Positions 1 through 10,937 of a stretch of DNA of 64,000 bases are shown piece by piece. Both the position numbers and the translations under genes were made by a program. The notes beneath the pieces are model-generated. The model ran no database searches. It worked only from the letters and a program-made list of their open reading frames with translations, and was not told where the DNA came from. How positions within the stretch are numbered: the first letter of the stretch is position 1; each line of letters starts with the position of its first letter. Source of the DNA: Hymenopus coronatus (Eukaryota; Arthropoda; Insecta; Mantodea; Hymenopodidae); assembly GCA_030762935.1 (NCBI GenBank), contig CM060883.1, positions 34,433,501 to 34,497,500 on the forward strand, given 5' to 3'.

Positions 1-930
1 TAAAATACCTAGGGTTGAGAAGTCAACTGAGTTTGGAGCGTGCGTTTAAATAAAGGCAATTTAGAATATAATAATGATGGAGTAGTCAGTAGCAGGCGGG
101 ACTTAGGTAGTAGCATATCTCGTTAAAATTGAGTATTCTCTTATATTACTTGCGCTTCATGATTCTTTCTATAATTTTTACTAATTACGAAAGTTAACTG
201 CGCTAGACTGATCACTCGTTTAGTGATCTGCAACTCTCTGGATGTAATACGAGTTAGTTATAACACCTCTGGTTTAGATTAAGAATATTTTAATGATCTT
301 AAGAAAACCAGCAACTTGTTCCAAGGAAATCAATTATTATCCTGCATAATATTCTCGTAAAATTTAACCAGCGTTTCCCATTCAAACCACAACCACGCCT
401 ACTCTGAGAGAAAGATCTCACAGCATACAATTGGAGTAGCTATTGTGCAGTAAAGGCAGTACTAATAAATACAAGATATAAGTAATTAATAAGATAATAT
501 AAATATATGTTATATAGATATAAGATTATGAGGTATTATTAGGGCATGTTAGCACAAACTTAGTTACAAGAGAGACGAGATAAACTGTACATAGGTGATA
601 AAAGAAATATTTTACAAGGGCTTTGTGGAAAATAGCCAAGGAGTTGGGGGTGAGATCTATAAAAGAACTTCCTTGAGCTAAAACAGACAGCGTAAGCTTG
701 AGGGGGCGGTGAGATTGTAAAAGCTACTGGAGAATTATTGAAAGTTAGGATAGTGTCTAGTAGCTCATGAGAAGAGACGCTACTGGGAGCGGGAAAAAAG
801 AAGTCAGTTAGAGCACAGTTTTAATATTTAGGCAGAACAAAGGTGTTTGATATACATTCTGCAGAGACCCAAGTTCTCACAGAGATCGTACTCATTTACT
901 GTATAGTTTTCTCCAAAACATGATTGTCCT
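1..930. other. Unassigned AT-rich stretch
   Basis: No gene, RNA or recognisable mobile element was seen on either strand. Open frames are short and unremarkable. Confidence 0.4.
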
Positions 931-1100
931 CAAACTGGACCACCCTCTACTAACAGTGGGCCATTATAAAACAAAAGGCGACCCTGTACTAGGGGCGAGG
1001 GGCAACGTAGTAAAATCTGTTTTCTGGAGGCACCGCTTAATTGCACCTCAGTTAAGGGACCAGCAAGTGGAATACTAAAAAAAAAAAAAAAAAAAAAAAA
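931..1100 (+). repeat. Possible retro-insert ending in a 24-A tail
   Basis: About 150 bp of clearly higher GC than its surroundings runs straight into an uninterrupted run of 24 A. That is the shape of a retrotransposed transcript or SINE tail. I do not recognise the body and saw no target-site duplication, so this is a weak structural call. The minus-strand open frame here is only a by-product of the T run. Confidence 0.3.
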
Positions 1101-1310
1101 CACTAAGCTCAAACTTTAAAGTCAGGCTAGGCCGACTTTGGAGGAAGAGTGAGGAAGGGTCTTCTCTGAAAAATACTGTGCAAGTCAGTTCGTCTTTAGG
1201 TAGTAGTACACTCAGTTGAGCTCCAGAGTGCTTCGGTCCTACATATTATTTACGTAAGAAATTTTATATGCGACATCTAAGTTTCATTTGTAAGTGAACC
1301 ATGTAATAGC

Positions 1311-1436
1311 TGTAACAACGCCCTCCGGCATGTGACCGCTCTGGTATGCGGCAGTGAAGCTAGAACGAAACATCGCAGTTCGATATACTAAACGCCGGCG
1401 TGACGCAAAAAGGTACCCCGGAACGTTACACTTCAC
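1311..1436 (+). repeat. Inverted LTR 5'-end fragment
   Basis: It begins TGTAACAACGCC and aligns by eye, at very roughly 70%, with the first ~125 bp of the LTR on the opposite strand just downstream. Shared blocks include CCTCCGGCATG-like and GCGGCAGTGAAGCT. It therefore appears to be the start of a second LTR of the same family in inverted orientation. It abuts the truncated gag leader of the minus-strand element, so the locus has been rearranged by inversion, or by one copy inserting into another followed by deletion. Confidence 0.6.
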
Positions 1437-1442
1437 GCCTCA

Positions 1443-1511
1443 TCATGATTCCACTTTTACGCCCTTCAGTTCGGTTTTCATTTCCTTCATTTCGGCCAGC
1501 AATCTCTTCAT
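1443..1511 (-). pseudogene. Truncated gag start of an LTR retrotransposon
   Basis: A 22-codon frame begins MKRLLAEMKEMKTELKG and stops at TGA. It lies just inside the primer-binding site, where Gypsy-type elements begin gag. The Lys/Glu/Met-rich, coiled-coil-like beginning is typical of many such Gag proteins. The frame is cut off after about 70 nt, where an inverted LTR fragment takes over. No protease, reverse transcriptase or integrase sequence remains, so this cannot be functional. Confidence 0.5.
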
Positions 1512-1523
1512 CTCGACTTCTTT

Positions 1524-1541
1524 ATCCCACTTCTGACACCA
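1524..1541 (-). promoter_or_regulatory. Primer-binding site complementary to tRNA-Leu
   Basis: Read on the minus strand, TGGTGTCAGAAGTGGGAT follows the LTR end after a one-base spacer. It is complementary over 18 nt to the 3' end, plus CCA, of the tRNA-Leu(CAA) encoded at 51346-51462 in this same window. In LTR retrotransposons this is where a tRNA primes minus-strand DNA synthesis. It fixes the element's orientation as minus and marks the neighbouring repeat as a 5' LTR. Confidence 0.85.
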
Positions 1542-1542
1542 A

Positions 1543-2156
1543 TGTAGCAAATGTCTTTATTGACTAAAAATATAAATAAATAAAAACCATATATGCTGCC
1601 CCTGCACTTAGATAACTATACCGGGGCAAATATTCAAACTTGAAACTTATTTCCAAAAACAAGCATTACAAATGTTGTCTGTTATCATTTTTTCAGATAA
1701 TTTATAAACTACAGTCTAAAATTAAATCAGTAAACAACGATTTATTATTTATTGACTCAACAATTAGTTACAAATAAAGTGTTTAGATCACTGCTGCAAA
1801 TAGTTCATTCGACATTTGACAGTTTATGGCTGCAGCCATCCATGGCTCGCGCCCCTCTGCACGCCTACTGTCCAGTCACTCACGACTCAGTGCAAATCGC
1901 AACACAACATTAGCACTTACTGCAATTATTCTTCCTCCTTTTATAGCGAAAAAATGACGTCACAAATTATCTGGAAACTTGTCGAAAGCAGTAGAAACCG
2001 GTGTTTAGGAAACATCTCGAATATTAGAAGAAACGTGATGTTCCGAAGGATCCTGTTACGTCGCGTCGCATCGAAATGCGATGTCCCACGTTCCAGCTTC
2101 ACTGCCGCTTACCAAGCGAACATGAGACCAACTACATGCCGGACGGCGTTATTACA
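1543..2156 (-). mobile_element. 5' LTR of a Gypsy-like LTR retrotransposon
   Basis: A 614-bp segment reads TGTAATAACG... to ...TTTGCTACA on the minus strand, so it has TG...CA ends with a short TGTA/TACA terminal inverted repeat. Inside are a TATA-box-like CTATAAAAGGAGG and, about 20 bp from the end, an AATAAA polyadenylation signal. A primer-binding site follows at once. Together these define an LTR. The GC-richer first part contains a 134-codon plus-strand open frame that is antisense to the LTR and not a gene. The internal region and 3' LTR are missing. Assignment to Gypsy is inference from LTR length and leader layout. Confidence 0.75.
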
Positions 2157-2380
2157 GTTGGGATCTCAGAATTATAAAGTGTGTATAAGTTATAAATATT
2201 CTTGGCAACATTTTAAATAAATTACACAGCTATTAGTTACAGATGTGTTATCTGTGAAATAGTTTCCTTTACATTTCACGCTCTGTTAAGAGATACATGC
2301 TCAACTGAAGAACACAACTAGCCAGAGCAAAAACATGAACTATATATTAAAAACAAAATGAAATGTGTAAGATGTAGTTT

Positions 2381-2613
2381 TTTATTTATGGACGCCCTTT
2401 AACTGCTATGGTTCTGAGCGTCCTATTCTATACTGGGCGTGAAAGGGACCTCTTTATCAGGCTGTAAACCTGCGACACAGGATCAACGGATTTATTCTCT
2501 TCCGAAGGAAAACATACTAGAGATTTTTAAGCCCGAAAAATCCATCGTCCTCCGCGACCTTGGGTATATGAAATTAGCATGGTAACCATTACACCAAGGA
2601 GGACGAATTAAAA
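2381..2613 (-). mobile_element. tRNA-derived SINE, family 1
   Basis: On the minus strand it starts with a tRNA-like head containing an A-box-like TGGTGTAATGGTTA. The body includes GGACGATGGAT and TTCGGAAG, and the tail ends CGTCCATAAATAAA. The body matches a longer copy near 36.4-36.7 kb, and the tail matches a fragment near 45.8 kb. The B-box part of the head appears deleted in this copy. Such elements are transcribed by Pol III and mobilised by LINE machinery; this one is an inert relic. Confidence 0.65.
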
Positions 2614-2619
2614 ACAAAA

Positions 2620-3427
2620 CCTGATGTGTTCCATTCACATGACTTTCTCTACCTGGCCTCTAAAAACTATTCCTACAAAAGTTTATTCTTCTATCTACAT
2701 GTTCAACGCGGTAAACAGTAACATAATTACTACTTAGTTCCTTATAACCAGAAAGGAAATAAGGAATATATCACATTAAAGCGATGTTAAAAACTTTAAA
2801 CTGCCGAACGATATGTGAACAACTTATGTTCCGGTCACTTTGCATTTCCAAAAAGAGGTGAAATGAAACTAACCGCATTTGAGAAGATACTTATCTTAAA
2901 ATTGAAACCAACAGGAAGGAATACCTCGAAAACGGCAACTCTGTAGCAAAATGTATATGACATAAATTGTGTGTTTTAACGAGATCTGCACGTTTTGTAT
3001 AGCAAGCTTTTGTCTAACGCTTACAATTCACCAGTTATACAAAATTCAGCAAAATTCATTCAGAATGAACAGGTCTTCATAAACTTTTCCCAGAAAACTC
3101 AAGATATACATTCTAATTTGTTGTAAATAGTTTTAATGTGCGGTATTTTCATAAAAGTCGCTAGAGACATTTTTGAGAAAAACAAAAGGGTAGTTTTGTG
3201 TGTGGGATTTTTTTAAGAGAAAAATCTTTGTGTCACATCCTTGGAAGATACCAAACTTAAATACTGAGTCTTTTCGGACAGCTATACTGACCTTTTTCTA
3301 AAAATGCTTTTATGGACTCGGTCCCAAAACATATATTTCCGGTGAAATCTCAGCATCGAATTGTTGGGTGGAATACAATACTTCCTCTATACACCACGTA
3401 CATAGTACATATAGAGAGACAGTAAAA
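2620..3427 (+). mobile_element. Family H (HINE-like) element, near full length
   Basis: It starts CTGATGTGTTCCATTCACAT after an A-rich run and carries the subterminal ACTTTCTCTA. It ends in the family hairpin around a GTAC centre, then a degraded AGAGAGACAGTAAAA. At about 808 bp it is slightly shorter than the ~840-bp norm. The microsatellite region is reduced, and there are no transposase-like frames. Confidence 0.8.
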
Positions 3428-3429
3428 AA

Positions 3430-4499
3430 ATATCTATAGGAAATATCTATGTAAAGTGAAGTTGGAGAAAGTTGTCGTACATATAGTTTTGAAAATACAG
3501 AACCTAAACACAGAAACTCAGTGCCGATTTTTAAAGCTAAATTTCTAAAGTTTACCTCTCTACTAGAAATCACCTAGAAGTTTACATTTCACTTTACATA
3601 CTAATCTATAGCTATTAACGTGTGTGTCACTCAAAAATTTGATACATATCGACATTTTAATCAAAATATACCTTTTGAGGTTCCATGAATAAAATAAGAT
3701 TTTGGTCAAAGCTTCATGAAGGTTAGTTTTTAATAGTGTTTAATATTCGTTCTTACTGCATACGTTACCACAGGTGGTGGATATAGTACATGTACAAGAA
3801 GCGTTCAATAAGCCCTTAGAAAATCCAAAATATTACTTCCATAGCATGAAAAAATGTTTGTATTTAGCAACCGTCGTCTCTGTTAAAGTTTCAAGTGGTT
3901 ACATGCCGTTGGCAATTGAATGAGTAATCTTGTGATTTTTTAGAATGATCTTTATTTATTTTAAATGTAACATTGCAGTTTAATCAAGTGCTAGAAAATG
4001 TGCTTATCCAAATTATTCATGTCTGTTTTCTATGAAACAAAGTACAAAAAGCATAATTTTTATACGATAGAAAAATTTGAATTAAAATCACAGAAAATCA
4101 CACAATTTAAAACTGAATCCCACATAATGTCCGCATTAACATTAGTTTAAATGTTGAAAAGGTACTGTAAAATAATCAAGAAATTAAACTCGTGTTCTTG
4201 CATTGAGCGGTTACACCACACACAATTTCCTTATAGGTCGGCAACTTCTCATACACATCAGTATGCGGGTTGACTACTATCACGGGACGGTCAAAATACT
4301 CGTTCGGTGTAGGAATTGAGATTTCCAAATATTGCCGGTTTTTACAGTCATTCTAACTACTTTGTTTGGGTCTGGGGAACGGCATGGAGTCTTGCCTCAA
4401 AACATTGCTATATATATGACTTTTGAATCTAGAGAAGCCTTTAACCGAAAATAGTTCTTAAAATACAGAAAAGAAAGAAGATAACATTGACTTGTGTCT
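3430..4499. other. Unassigned AT-rich stretch
   Basis: No gene or clear element was seen. A phrase near 3.8 kb (AAGCGTTCAATAAG) resembles the outer part of some mariner-like elements, but I could not find a partner end. Confidence 0.35.
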
Positions 4500-4590
4500 T
4501 TTTACTTTCTCTACACGTACCATGTACATAACGTATAGAGAAAGTATTGTGTCCCACCCAAAAATTATATGTCGAGTTATGTAATCTCAA
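4500..4590 (-). mobile_element. Family H fragment: 3' hairpin end only
   Basis: TTTACTTTCTCTACACGTAC followed by the complementary arm GTATAGAGAAAG is the reversed 3' terminus of family H. The match fades after about 90 bp, so only the hairpin end is present. Confidence 0.7.
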
Positions 4591-4764
4591 AATAATTCGA
4601 CCAAATTTTTTACTTAAATCTACTTAATTTAATAATTAATACACAACATTGTTAACTTATTCCAATGAAAAAAATTCCTAAAAATAAGGAAATAAATGCA
4701 AGATAATAATTAGTAAAATGCCTGATTTGAAAGGGTTATCGTGATAGGATAAATAATGTAATTT

Positions 4765-4915
4765 TATTATTTTGGCCTTATGGTTTACCGGGAAACTTAC
4801 GAGTCAGTTTAATAACGCGCCGGTTTGTTGCCATGGTAGCTAAGTGGTAGAGCAACTGGCTAGAGACCAGGTGATCCGTGGTCAAATCCCGACTATGACA
4901 TTGAATTTTCTACAC
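4765..4915 (+). mobile_element. tRNA-derived SINE, family 2 (GCCATGGTAGCT)
   Basis: It contains a tRNA-like core with an A-box-like TAGCTAAGTGGTAGAGCAAC and a B-box-like GTGGTCAAATCCCGACTATG. Upstream is the family-specific leader TTTACCGGGAAACTTACGAG. Related copies lie near 13.9 kb (plus), 28.2 kb (minus) and in an inverted pair near 28.5 kb. The leader and tail, and mispairing in the tRNA arms, argue for a SINE and not a working tRNA gene. Confidence 0.7.
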
Positions 4916-4940
4916 ATGATACGAGTGAAAAAACAAATTA

Positions 4941-5732
4941 ACATATGGTGTGTTCCGTTCACACGACTTTCTCTAGCTTTTACAAAAACAAACTTTGCGT
5001 ACAAAAAGTGATTCTTTTATTTACATCTTGCTAATCGAGATAAACATTAGCAGAACTGTACTTATTACTTGCTTCCTTGTAATTAAAAGGAAAATACGGG
5101 AATGCACTGCACTAAAACGACACTCAAATCTTTTAAAAGCTCATCGCTGTGTAAAGCAACTGAAATACGATTATCTCTTGCATTACCGGAAGCAAAACAA
5201 GAGAGAAACGAACGTTTACATCCCGCATTAGAAAAGTTAAAGCAGTACAAAACTTAAACCAATAATAAGGTATATCTTGGAAACGGTTAACGCTACAGAA
5301 AAAAAATATCATCCACAATGAAGAGATATTTAGAGGCTATTCTCAGAAAATTGAAGATTTACATTACGCTTGTCATGAAAATGTCGAACATATGGTATTT
5401 TACTCAAAATAGTTCGAGCCATTTGAGAAATATTTTCGAAAAATTCCTGTATAAAGGCTAGTGGGGTGTGGAGATTTTCTACAAAACCTCGTGTCACATC
5501 TTTGAAAGATACTATACTTAAATACCAAGTTTTGTATTCTAACAACTTTTAGTTTTTGAGTTGTGTTCACAAACACACGAACACCTACTCGGACATGTTT
5601 CTAAAAATCAGTTTTGGATTCACGGATCTCAAAACATGTACACCGGTGAAATCTCGGTTTCTAATTTTTGGGTGGAATACAATACCTTCTCTACCTACTA
5701 TATACATTGTACATATGTGCTAGAGAAAGTAA
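4941..5732 (+). mobile_element. Family H element, near full length
   Basis: The 5' end is diverged (ATGGTGTGTTCCGTTCACAC, then GACTTTCTCTAG). The 3' end is the hairpin with GTACATATGTGCTAGAGAAAGT. Length is about 790 bp. The internal open frames are by-products of the repeat. Confidence 0.75.
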
Positions 5733-6193
5733 GAGGCTCTCATCAAGCGGGAGGAACAAATTTAATTTTTAGTACGCTGAAACCTGGTGTTTTAAAGCCT
5801 GAGGTGGAAGAAGAAAAATACGAACGATACTAAGAAGACAGGTTTTACAAAAAAATCCTCTGCTACAAAGTTTTCTTAGAATTATTGCACACTTAATAAA
5901 ATGATTTCAAGCACGATATTAAAATATTATCCCATTGTGTTACAAATATACTGCGGCGGTACGAAGATTGTGTTTCTTCCTTTAGCACTCTTCGGCCGTC
6001 TTTTGTTATAGAATGTATTTACTAGTTTTTAATTTAGCGATGCGTCAAAACACAAGAAAATTAATTTTAGACTCAGTGCTATGCAAATGGTCAATTGGTT
6101 ACACATATACGAAAACCAAAGAAAGACTCAACTAAATTAATAAAGGCATTCCATCAATCAGTACCTAACCGTAAAACTATTTTCTTAATGTTT
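5733..6193. other. Unassigned AT-rich stretch
   Basis: No gene, RNA or repeat could be recognised here. Confidence 0.35.
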
Positions 6194-6272
6194 TATTTAC
6201 ATAGCCCCCTTTAACATCTAAAGTCATATCGGGGGCTTTGCACTTGAAACAACTCGTTGTCTGTAGGTTCTT
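6194..6272 (-). mobile_element. SINE family 3, 3' tail fragment
   Basis: Reversed, it carries GCAAAGCCCCCGATATGACT and AAAGGGGGCTAT, matching the 3' part of the SINE at 14.34-14.62 kb closely. Only about 80 bp remain; the tRNA-like head is absent. Confidence 0.6.
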
Positions 6273-6518
6273 TTAAGTTTGATTTAAATCATTTTATTTT
6301 CCTCCAACAAATATTCCTTCTCACGTACATACCTCCAGACTCTGTGATGGATAGGAAATAATTCTGAAAAATTCCCTGACCTCTCAACCACGGAGGCAGT
6401 CATGTAAAATTACTGTTTTTTTTTTTTTTTTTTAGTCTCTGTACTTATAGCCACATAGATTAAATAACTTTTCATCTATGCGTTCCTAGCCGTACTTCTA
6501 GTGCGAATCGCGGATATT

Positions 6519-7167
6519 TACTTTCTCTGGCCCGTATGTACAACGCAATAGTAGATAGAGAAGGTATTGTATTCCACTAAAAATTAGATTTCACAGGAAG
6601 TACATATTTTGAGGTCCACTGAGTCAGAAAATGTATTTAGAAAAAGTTCCTCCCGCGCGCGCATGTGTGTGTGTGTCTATGGACAAAATAGCTCAAAAAC
6701 GAAAAGCCCAAATACCAAACTAGATATTTAAGTTTAGCGTCTCCCAAGGATGCCATACACCCAACTACCCTTTACATGGAAAATGTTTAGAAAAGTTTCA
6801 TTTTCTCAAAAATGGCTCTAATAATTTAGAATAAAATATTATATGTTAAAATATATACATCACCTCTGAAGACTTCTTTATTCTGGATGAATTTTGCTGA
6901 AGTTTGCATAAATAATAAACCGTAAGAGCTATACAAATAACTTGCGACACAATATATGTAGATCTTATTAAAACACATCATTTAAGTCATGTAGGCTTTT
7001 TTGAAGAACTAACTGTTTCCGAGATATTCCTTGGTATTGTTTCATATTTAAAATACCTATATAAAGCAAACCATATATCAATTGTTTAACAAGCTACGAG
7101 CTTTTAAAGGATTTGACTATTGCTTTAGCCTAATGCATTCCCTTATTTCACTTTTACTTAAAAAAAT
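6519..7167 (-). mobile_element. Family H element, outer copy of a nest (3' part)
   Basis: It begins with the reversed 3' terminus TTTACTTTCTCTGG and runs through the GT microsatellite and the family body. At 7168 a plus-strand H copy interrupts it, and its remaining 5' part reappears at about 8020-8140. The order of the two pieces shows one old copy split by a younger one. Confidence 0.75.
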
Positions 7168-8014
7168 TTCTGATGTATTCCATTCACTTGACTATCTCTC
7201 AGTATATCTCTGTATAACAATTTGTTAATTATTCTATCTACTTCATTCTAATCGAGATAAATGTTAGCAGAAACGGTCTAATTCATTAGTTCATTATAAG
7301 AAAAAGGAAAATTAGGGAATACGCTACACTAAACCGACAGTCACATGTTTTAAAATGTGGTTGCTATGGGACTGAAATCAGTTTCTTTGCGTGGCCAGGA
7401 GTTGACAAGTTTCCGTGTGAGAAAAGTTTAAGTATTTTAAAACAATATAATATAGAAGGAATATCTTGAAAACGCCCAACTCCACGAAAAAAAATTAATG
7501 TGGCATGAATTGTCTTTAAGGAGTTCAAAAATTTTTGTCTATCAAGATTTTGTCTATCTTTTACGGTTTACTAGATATGCATAGTTTTAAAAAACTTGAT
7601 CAGGAATAAAGAGGTCTTCATAAGCTATTCCCAGAAAATTCAAAATATACATTTTATTTGTTATGTAAATATCTTAATCATAAGATATTTTAAACAAAAT
7701 CGTTAGTGTTTTTTGAGAAAATCAAATTTTCGAAATTTCTTTCACGTAAAGGGTAGTTGTGGATGGGGATTTTTTTTGAAAATACCCGTGTCACATCCTT
7801 GGAAAATACAGAAGTTAAATGCCGTATTTAACGGACTTTTCGTTTTTGAGCTATACCGCTCACGCGCGCGAATATTATTCTAAAAATGATTTCTTTAGGA
7901 TTCAGTAGGTCTCGAAACATGTATTTTTGGTGAAATATTGGTATCGAATTGTTGAATGGAATACAATACCTTCTCTATATAGTATGTACATAATAAGTAC
8001 GTGTAGAGAAAGTA
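7168..8014 (+). mobile_element. Family H element nested in another H copy
   Basis: It starts TCTGATGTATTCCATTCAC and ends ...GTGTAGAGAAAGTAA, about 847 bp, so it is close to complete. It lies inside the minus-strand copy that begins at 6519. The left junction sits after an A run. Confidence 0.8.
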
Positions 8015-8017
8015 ATA

Positions 8018-8140
8018 AAACCATTTATGCTAATTTTATCTCGATTAGAATGATTTAGATAAACTACTAATCTATTGTAAAAATAGTTGGTTTTTGTAAC
8101 AGCTAGAGAAAGTTGTATGAATGGAATACATAAGATCTTT
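8018..8140 (-). mobile_element. Family H element, outer copy of a nest (5' part)
   Basis: GCTAATTTTATCTCGATTAG through to TAGAGAAAGTTGTATGAATG is the reversed 5' end of family H. It continues the copy broken at 7167, with a small deletion at the junction. Confidence 0.7.
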
Positions 8141-8469
8141 TTAACTACTGTCACAGTCCGTCCAAGTGCTGACGTTCTCAGGTTTGCGTTGGTATAAGAG
8201 TCAGCGTAGTTAGAAACCTTGTGGTCACAAAAGAAGGAAGGTTTCAGTGGAAGTACAGTCTGGGCTAAAATCGGGAGTGGGGTATGCAGCAATTCATCAA
8301 AATAGGAACCAAACTCATTAGTGAGGGGGCTCGCGTAAATTAGACTAGGAGCATGGCGGACGATAACAATTACTGACAAAAAATGCTATGAGAATCTGTC
8401 CAATTTAGGAGGAACAAAAGTCGTGGATCGTGGAGAGCGTGAGAACTTGTGGTTCTTCTGATATTACTA
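8141..8469. other. Unassigned stretch, somewhat GC-richer
   Basis: No recognised element or gene. It ends at the TA dinucleotide that precedes the mariner below. The open frames on the minus strand have no recognisable family features. Confidence 0.35.
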
Positions 8470-9744
8470 CGAGGGTCAGTCAATAACAAATGCCTCCTAT
8501 ATTTTTTTCTCCTTAACTCAAGTTAGCAAGAGAACAGCTTGAATTTGGCACACTTCCTCAAACTGTAGTAGCAACTAAGTCTACAGGTGGCAGCACTGGT
8601 GCGTTTTGAAAAATAACTGGCATCGATGTGCGTATTAGACAGCGTTCCATAATTGAATTCTTGGATGCGGAAGGTGAAACGCCCATTCGCATTTAGGAAA
8701 GGATGAAAAATGTGTATGGTGATGCAACAATACATGTCAGTATTGTTAGAAGTTAGGTTCATGGCTGTAATGAAGCAGAATGGCAAACGCCGTTGGCTGA
8801 TGAAAATTGGAGCAGTAGACCGGTGTCTGCAGTGACTCCACGCAACATTGAGCGAGTGGATGAGATCGTTCGCACTCACCGCCAGGTAACTACTGATAAA
8901 TTGTGTTGCATTATAACGACAGTGTTATGACGATTATTCAACAAATGGGGTACTCAAAAGTTTGTTCACTGTAGGTACCAAGAATTTTAACCAACGAGAA
9001 TAAGAAGACAAGAAAAACAATAGCCGCCGAACTCTTGCAGCGCTTCAATTTGGAGGAAGAGGAGTTTCTGAAAAACTTTGTGATTGGACACGAAACATGG
9101 GTTTATTTTTTTTAACCTGAATCAAAAAGATAGTCAATGGAATGGAATCGCACAACCTCACCGAAGAAGAAAACACTCAAAACTGTGTCATCGTCAGGGA
9201 AAGTGATGGCGACAGTGTTCTGGGTGCGATTCTGGTTGAATTTTTGGAACAGAGATGCACAATTCTGTGGCATACGTCATCACCCTCAAAAAAGCTAAAG
9301 CAGTCTTCGGCGAGTTCGCTCAACAGAAACCATATCGGATGATCTTTTGCATGAAAATGCAAAAACCACACACCAATCAATCATTGCACAACTGAAGCGA
9401 TTGTGAAAATTGGATGGGAAATGTTGCCTCATCCCCCATACAGTCCTGACCTAGCACCATCAGACTAACATCTATTTGAACCACTAAAGGAAGTTCATCG
9501 TGGGATTCACCTTGAAGATGAATAGGCCACGAACACATCTGTGCGTCAATGGCTTCAGAACCAAGGCCGGGCATTTTACCACACTGGAATACATGTCCTT
9601 GTTAAAAGGTGGACAACACTGTGGAAAAGGATGGGAATTACTTTGAAAAGACAACTTAATCCTCAATGTTGTTGCTTTCATGCTGTGTAATAAAATTTTA
9701 ATTTTCTTACAAATTAAAAGAGAAAAAATAGAGGGCATTAGTTA
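8470..9744 (+). pseudogene. Mariner transposon with dead transposase
   Basis: A TA dinucleotide at 8468-8469 precedes the left end CGAGGGTCAGTCAATAACAA. The right end carries a related inverted sequence (AGAAAAAATAGAGGGCATTAG) but is truncated. The 1.27-kb length is normal for mariner. Read across frameshifts, the transposase shows an N-terminal helix-turn-helix region (RQRSIIEFLDAEGETPIRI), the first catalytic block as FVIGHETWVYFF and the C-terminal block PPYSPDLAPSD. The first catalytic Asp of the usual GDETW is His here. In-frame stops and several frameshifts interrupt the rest. The element once cut and pasted itself into TA sites and is now inactive. Confidence 0.85.
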
Positions 9745-10107
9745 GGGCTGCCCATCACAGAAATAGTCGGGCTGAACACCAAGCCCCTCCCGGAAGGGAT
9801 TATTCGGATTGGGCTGGACTCAACTTGGCAGTGGTCCGATACCCGTAGGAGTTTGGGTACGTGTCTGGCTGTGAGAAGCCTCAATGTCCTCCGGCACTAA
9901 CCTGGACAGTTAGTATTTCTAAGTTGGTAAAGGTCGCCCACACCGAAGTCTGCGGTAGTCTTCCTCCTTAAGGTTGATGATCCACTTCCGTCTTTGCTTG
10001 CAAGGGGGACAGGTTTATAGAATAGGCACACCTACTGGAGAAGCCCACGGACAGGTTCCTTGGGTCACACGTATACCCGAGTTGCTAGGTCACTGCTTGC
10101 CACAGTA
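9745..10107 (+). repeat. GC-rich dispersed repeat, copy 1
   Basis: A GC-rich segment squeezed between two mariners. Its first ~140 bp (AGTCGGGCTGAACACC, GGATTGGGCTGGACTC and GGTCCGATACCCGTAGG) match a segment near 26.84-26.97 kb in the same order. It is therefore a dispersed element, perhaps the end of a retroelement. I do not recognise the family. Confidence 0.5.
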
Positions 10108-10109
10108 TA

Positions 10110-10901
10110 CTAGGGCTGTCCCGGAAGTGCCTATCTGACGTACAGACAGCGGTTGTTACAACAACAATGGGGAAAACTACCAACCTTAGAAAGCTTAAGT
10201 TTGATGTTTGACAATTTACATTGTTTAGCATTTGTTTGGCAGCCATCATTAATGAATGTTCTCAGCGAATTTGTAAACATGGATAAAACTGGTCATCGTT
10301 ATGCAATACAATACTTTCATTTGACAGGTTTTTCTCCAACTAATATTAAAGCATTAGCTAGATTCTACTTTAGGAGAGTCTGCTCCTTCGTTTACAACAG
10401 TGAATATTGGGTGGCAGAGTTTAAACGCGGCCATACGAGCTGCCAAGACGAACACCGCAGGGGTTGACCAAATGGGGTTACCAGCCCAGAAATTGTAAAG
10501 AAAATCCACAAAATGATATTGGACTGAAAGAGCGCGAGCCAGCAGACATTGCAGACATTTCAAAAAGTTCTGTACATGGCATAATGACTGAACATTTCGA
10601 TATGAAAAAGTTGTGTGTAAGGTGGCTGCCGCGTTTGCTCACAATAAAACAAAAACAGCGTCGTGAGGATGTTTGATTCCAGTGTTTGACAGTGTTTCGT
10701 GCAGCAAAGCTGAGCTTTGCATCGGTTCATAACACTGGATGAAACCTGAATCCATCTCTTCACACCTGGGACGAAGGACCAATCAAAACAGTGGCTTGAA
10801 AGGAGGGAGTCGACTCCAAATAAGGCGAAGACAGCTCCATCTGCAGGAAAGGTCATGTCGTCGGTTTTCTTGAACTCACGCGGTATAGTTTTCGTAGATT
10901 A

Positions 10902-10937
<36 letters not shown>

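Noticed and set aside
1816..2220. 134-codon plus-strand open frame
   Set aside because: It lies antisense across the LTR, which has clear ends, a TATA-like box and a primer-binding site on the other strand.
4820..4900. Possible functional tRNA genes in the SINE heads (also 13.95, 14.11, 28.15 and 60.0 kb)
   Set aside because: Arms do not pair well, family-specific leader or body sequence is attached, and several degenerate copies exist. They are SINE heads, unlike the two intact tRNA-Leu genes.
8523..8879. 118-codon minus-strand open frame
   Set aside because: It is antisense to the mariner transposase relic, whose plus-strand motifs are recognisable.
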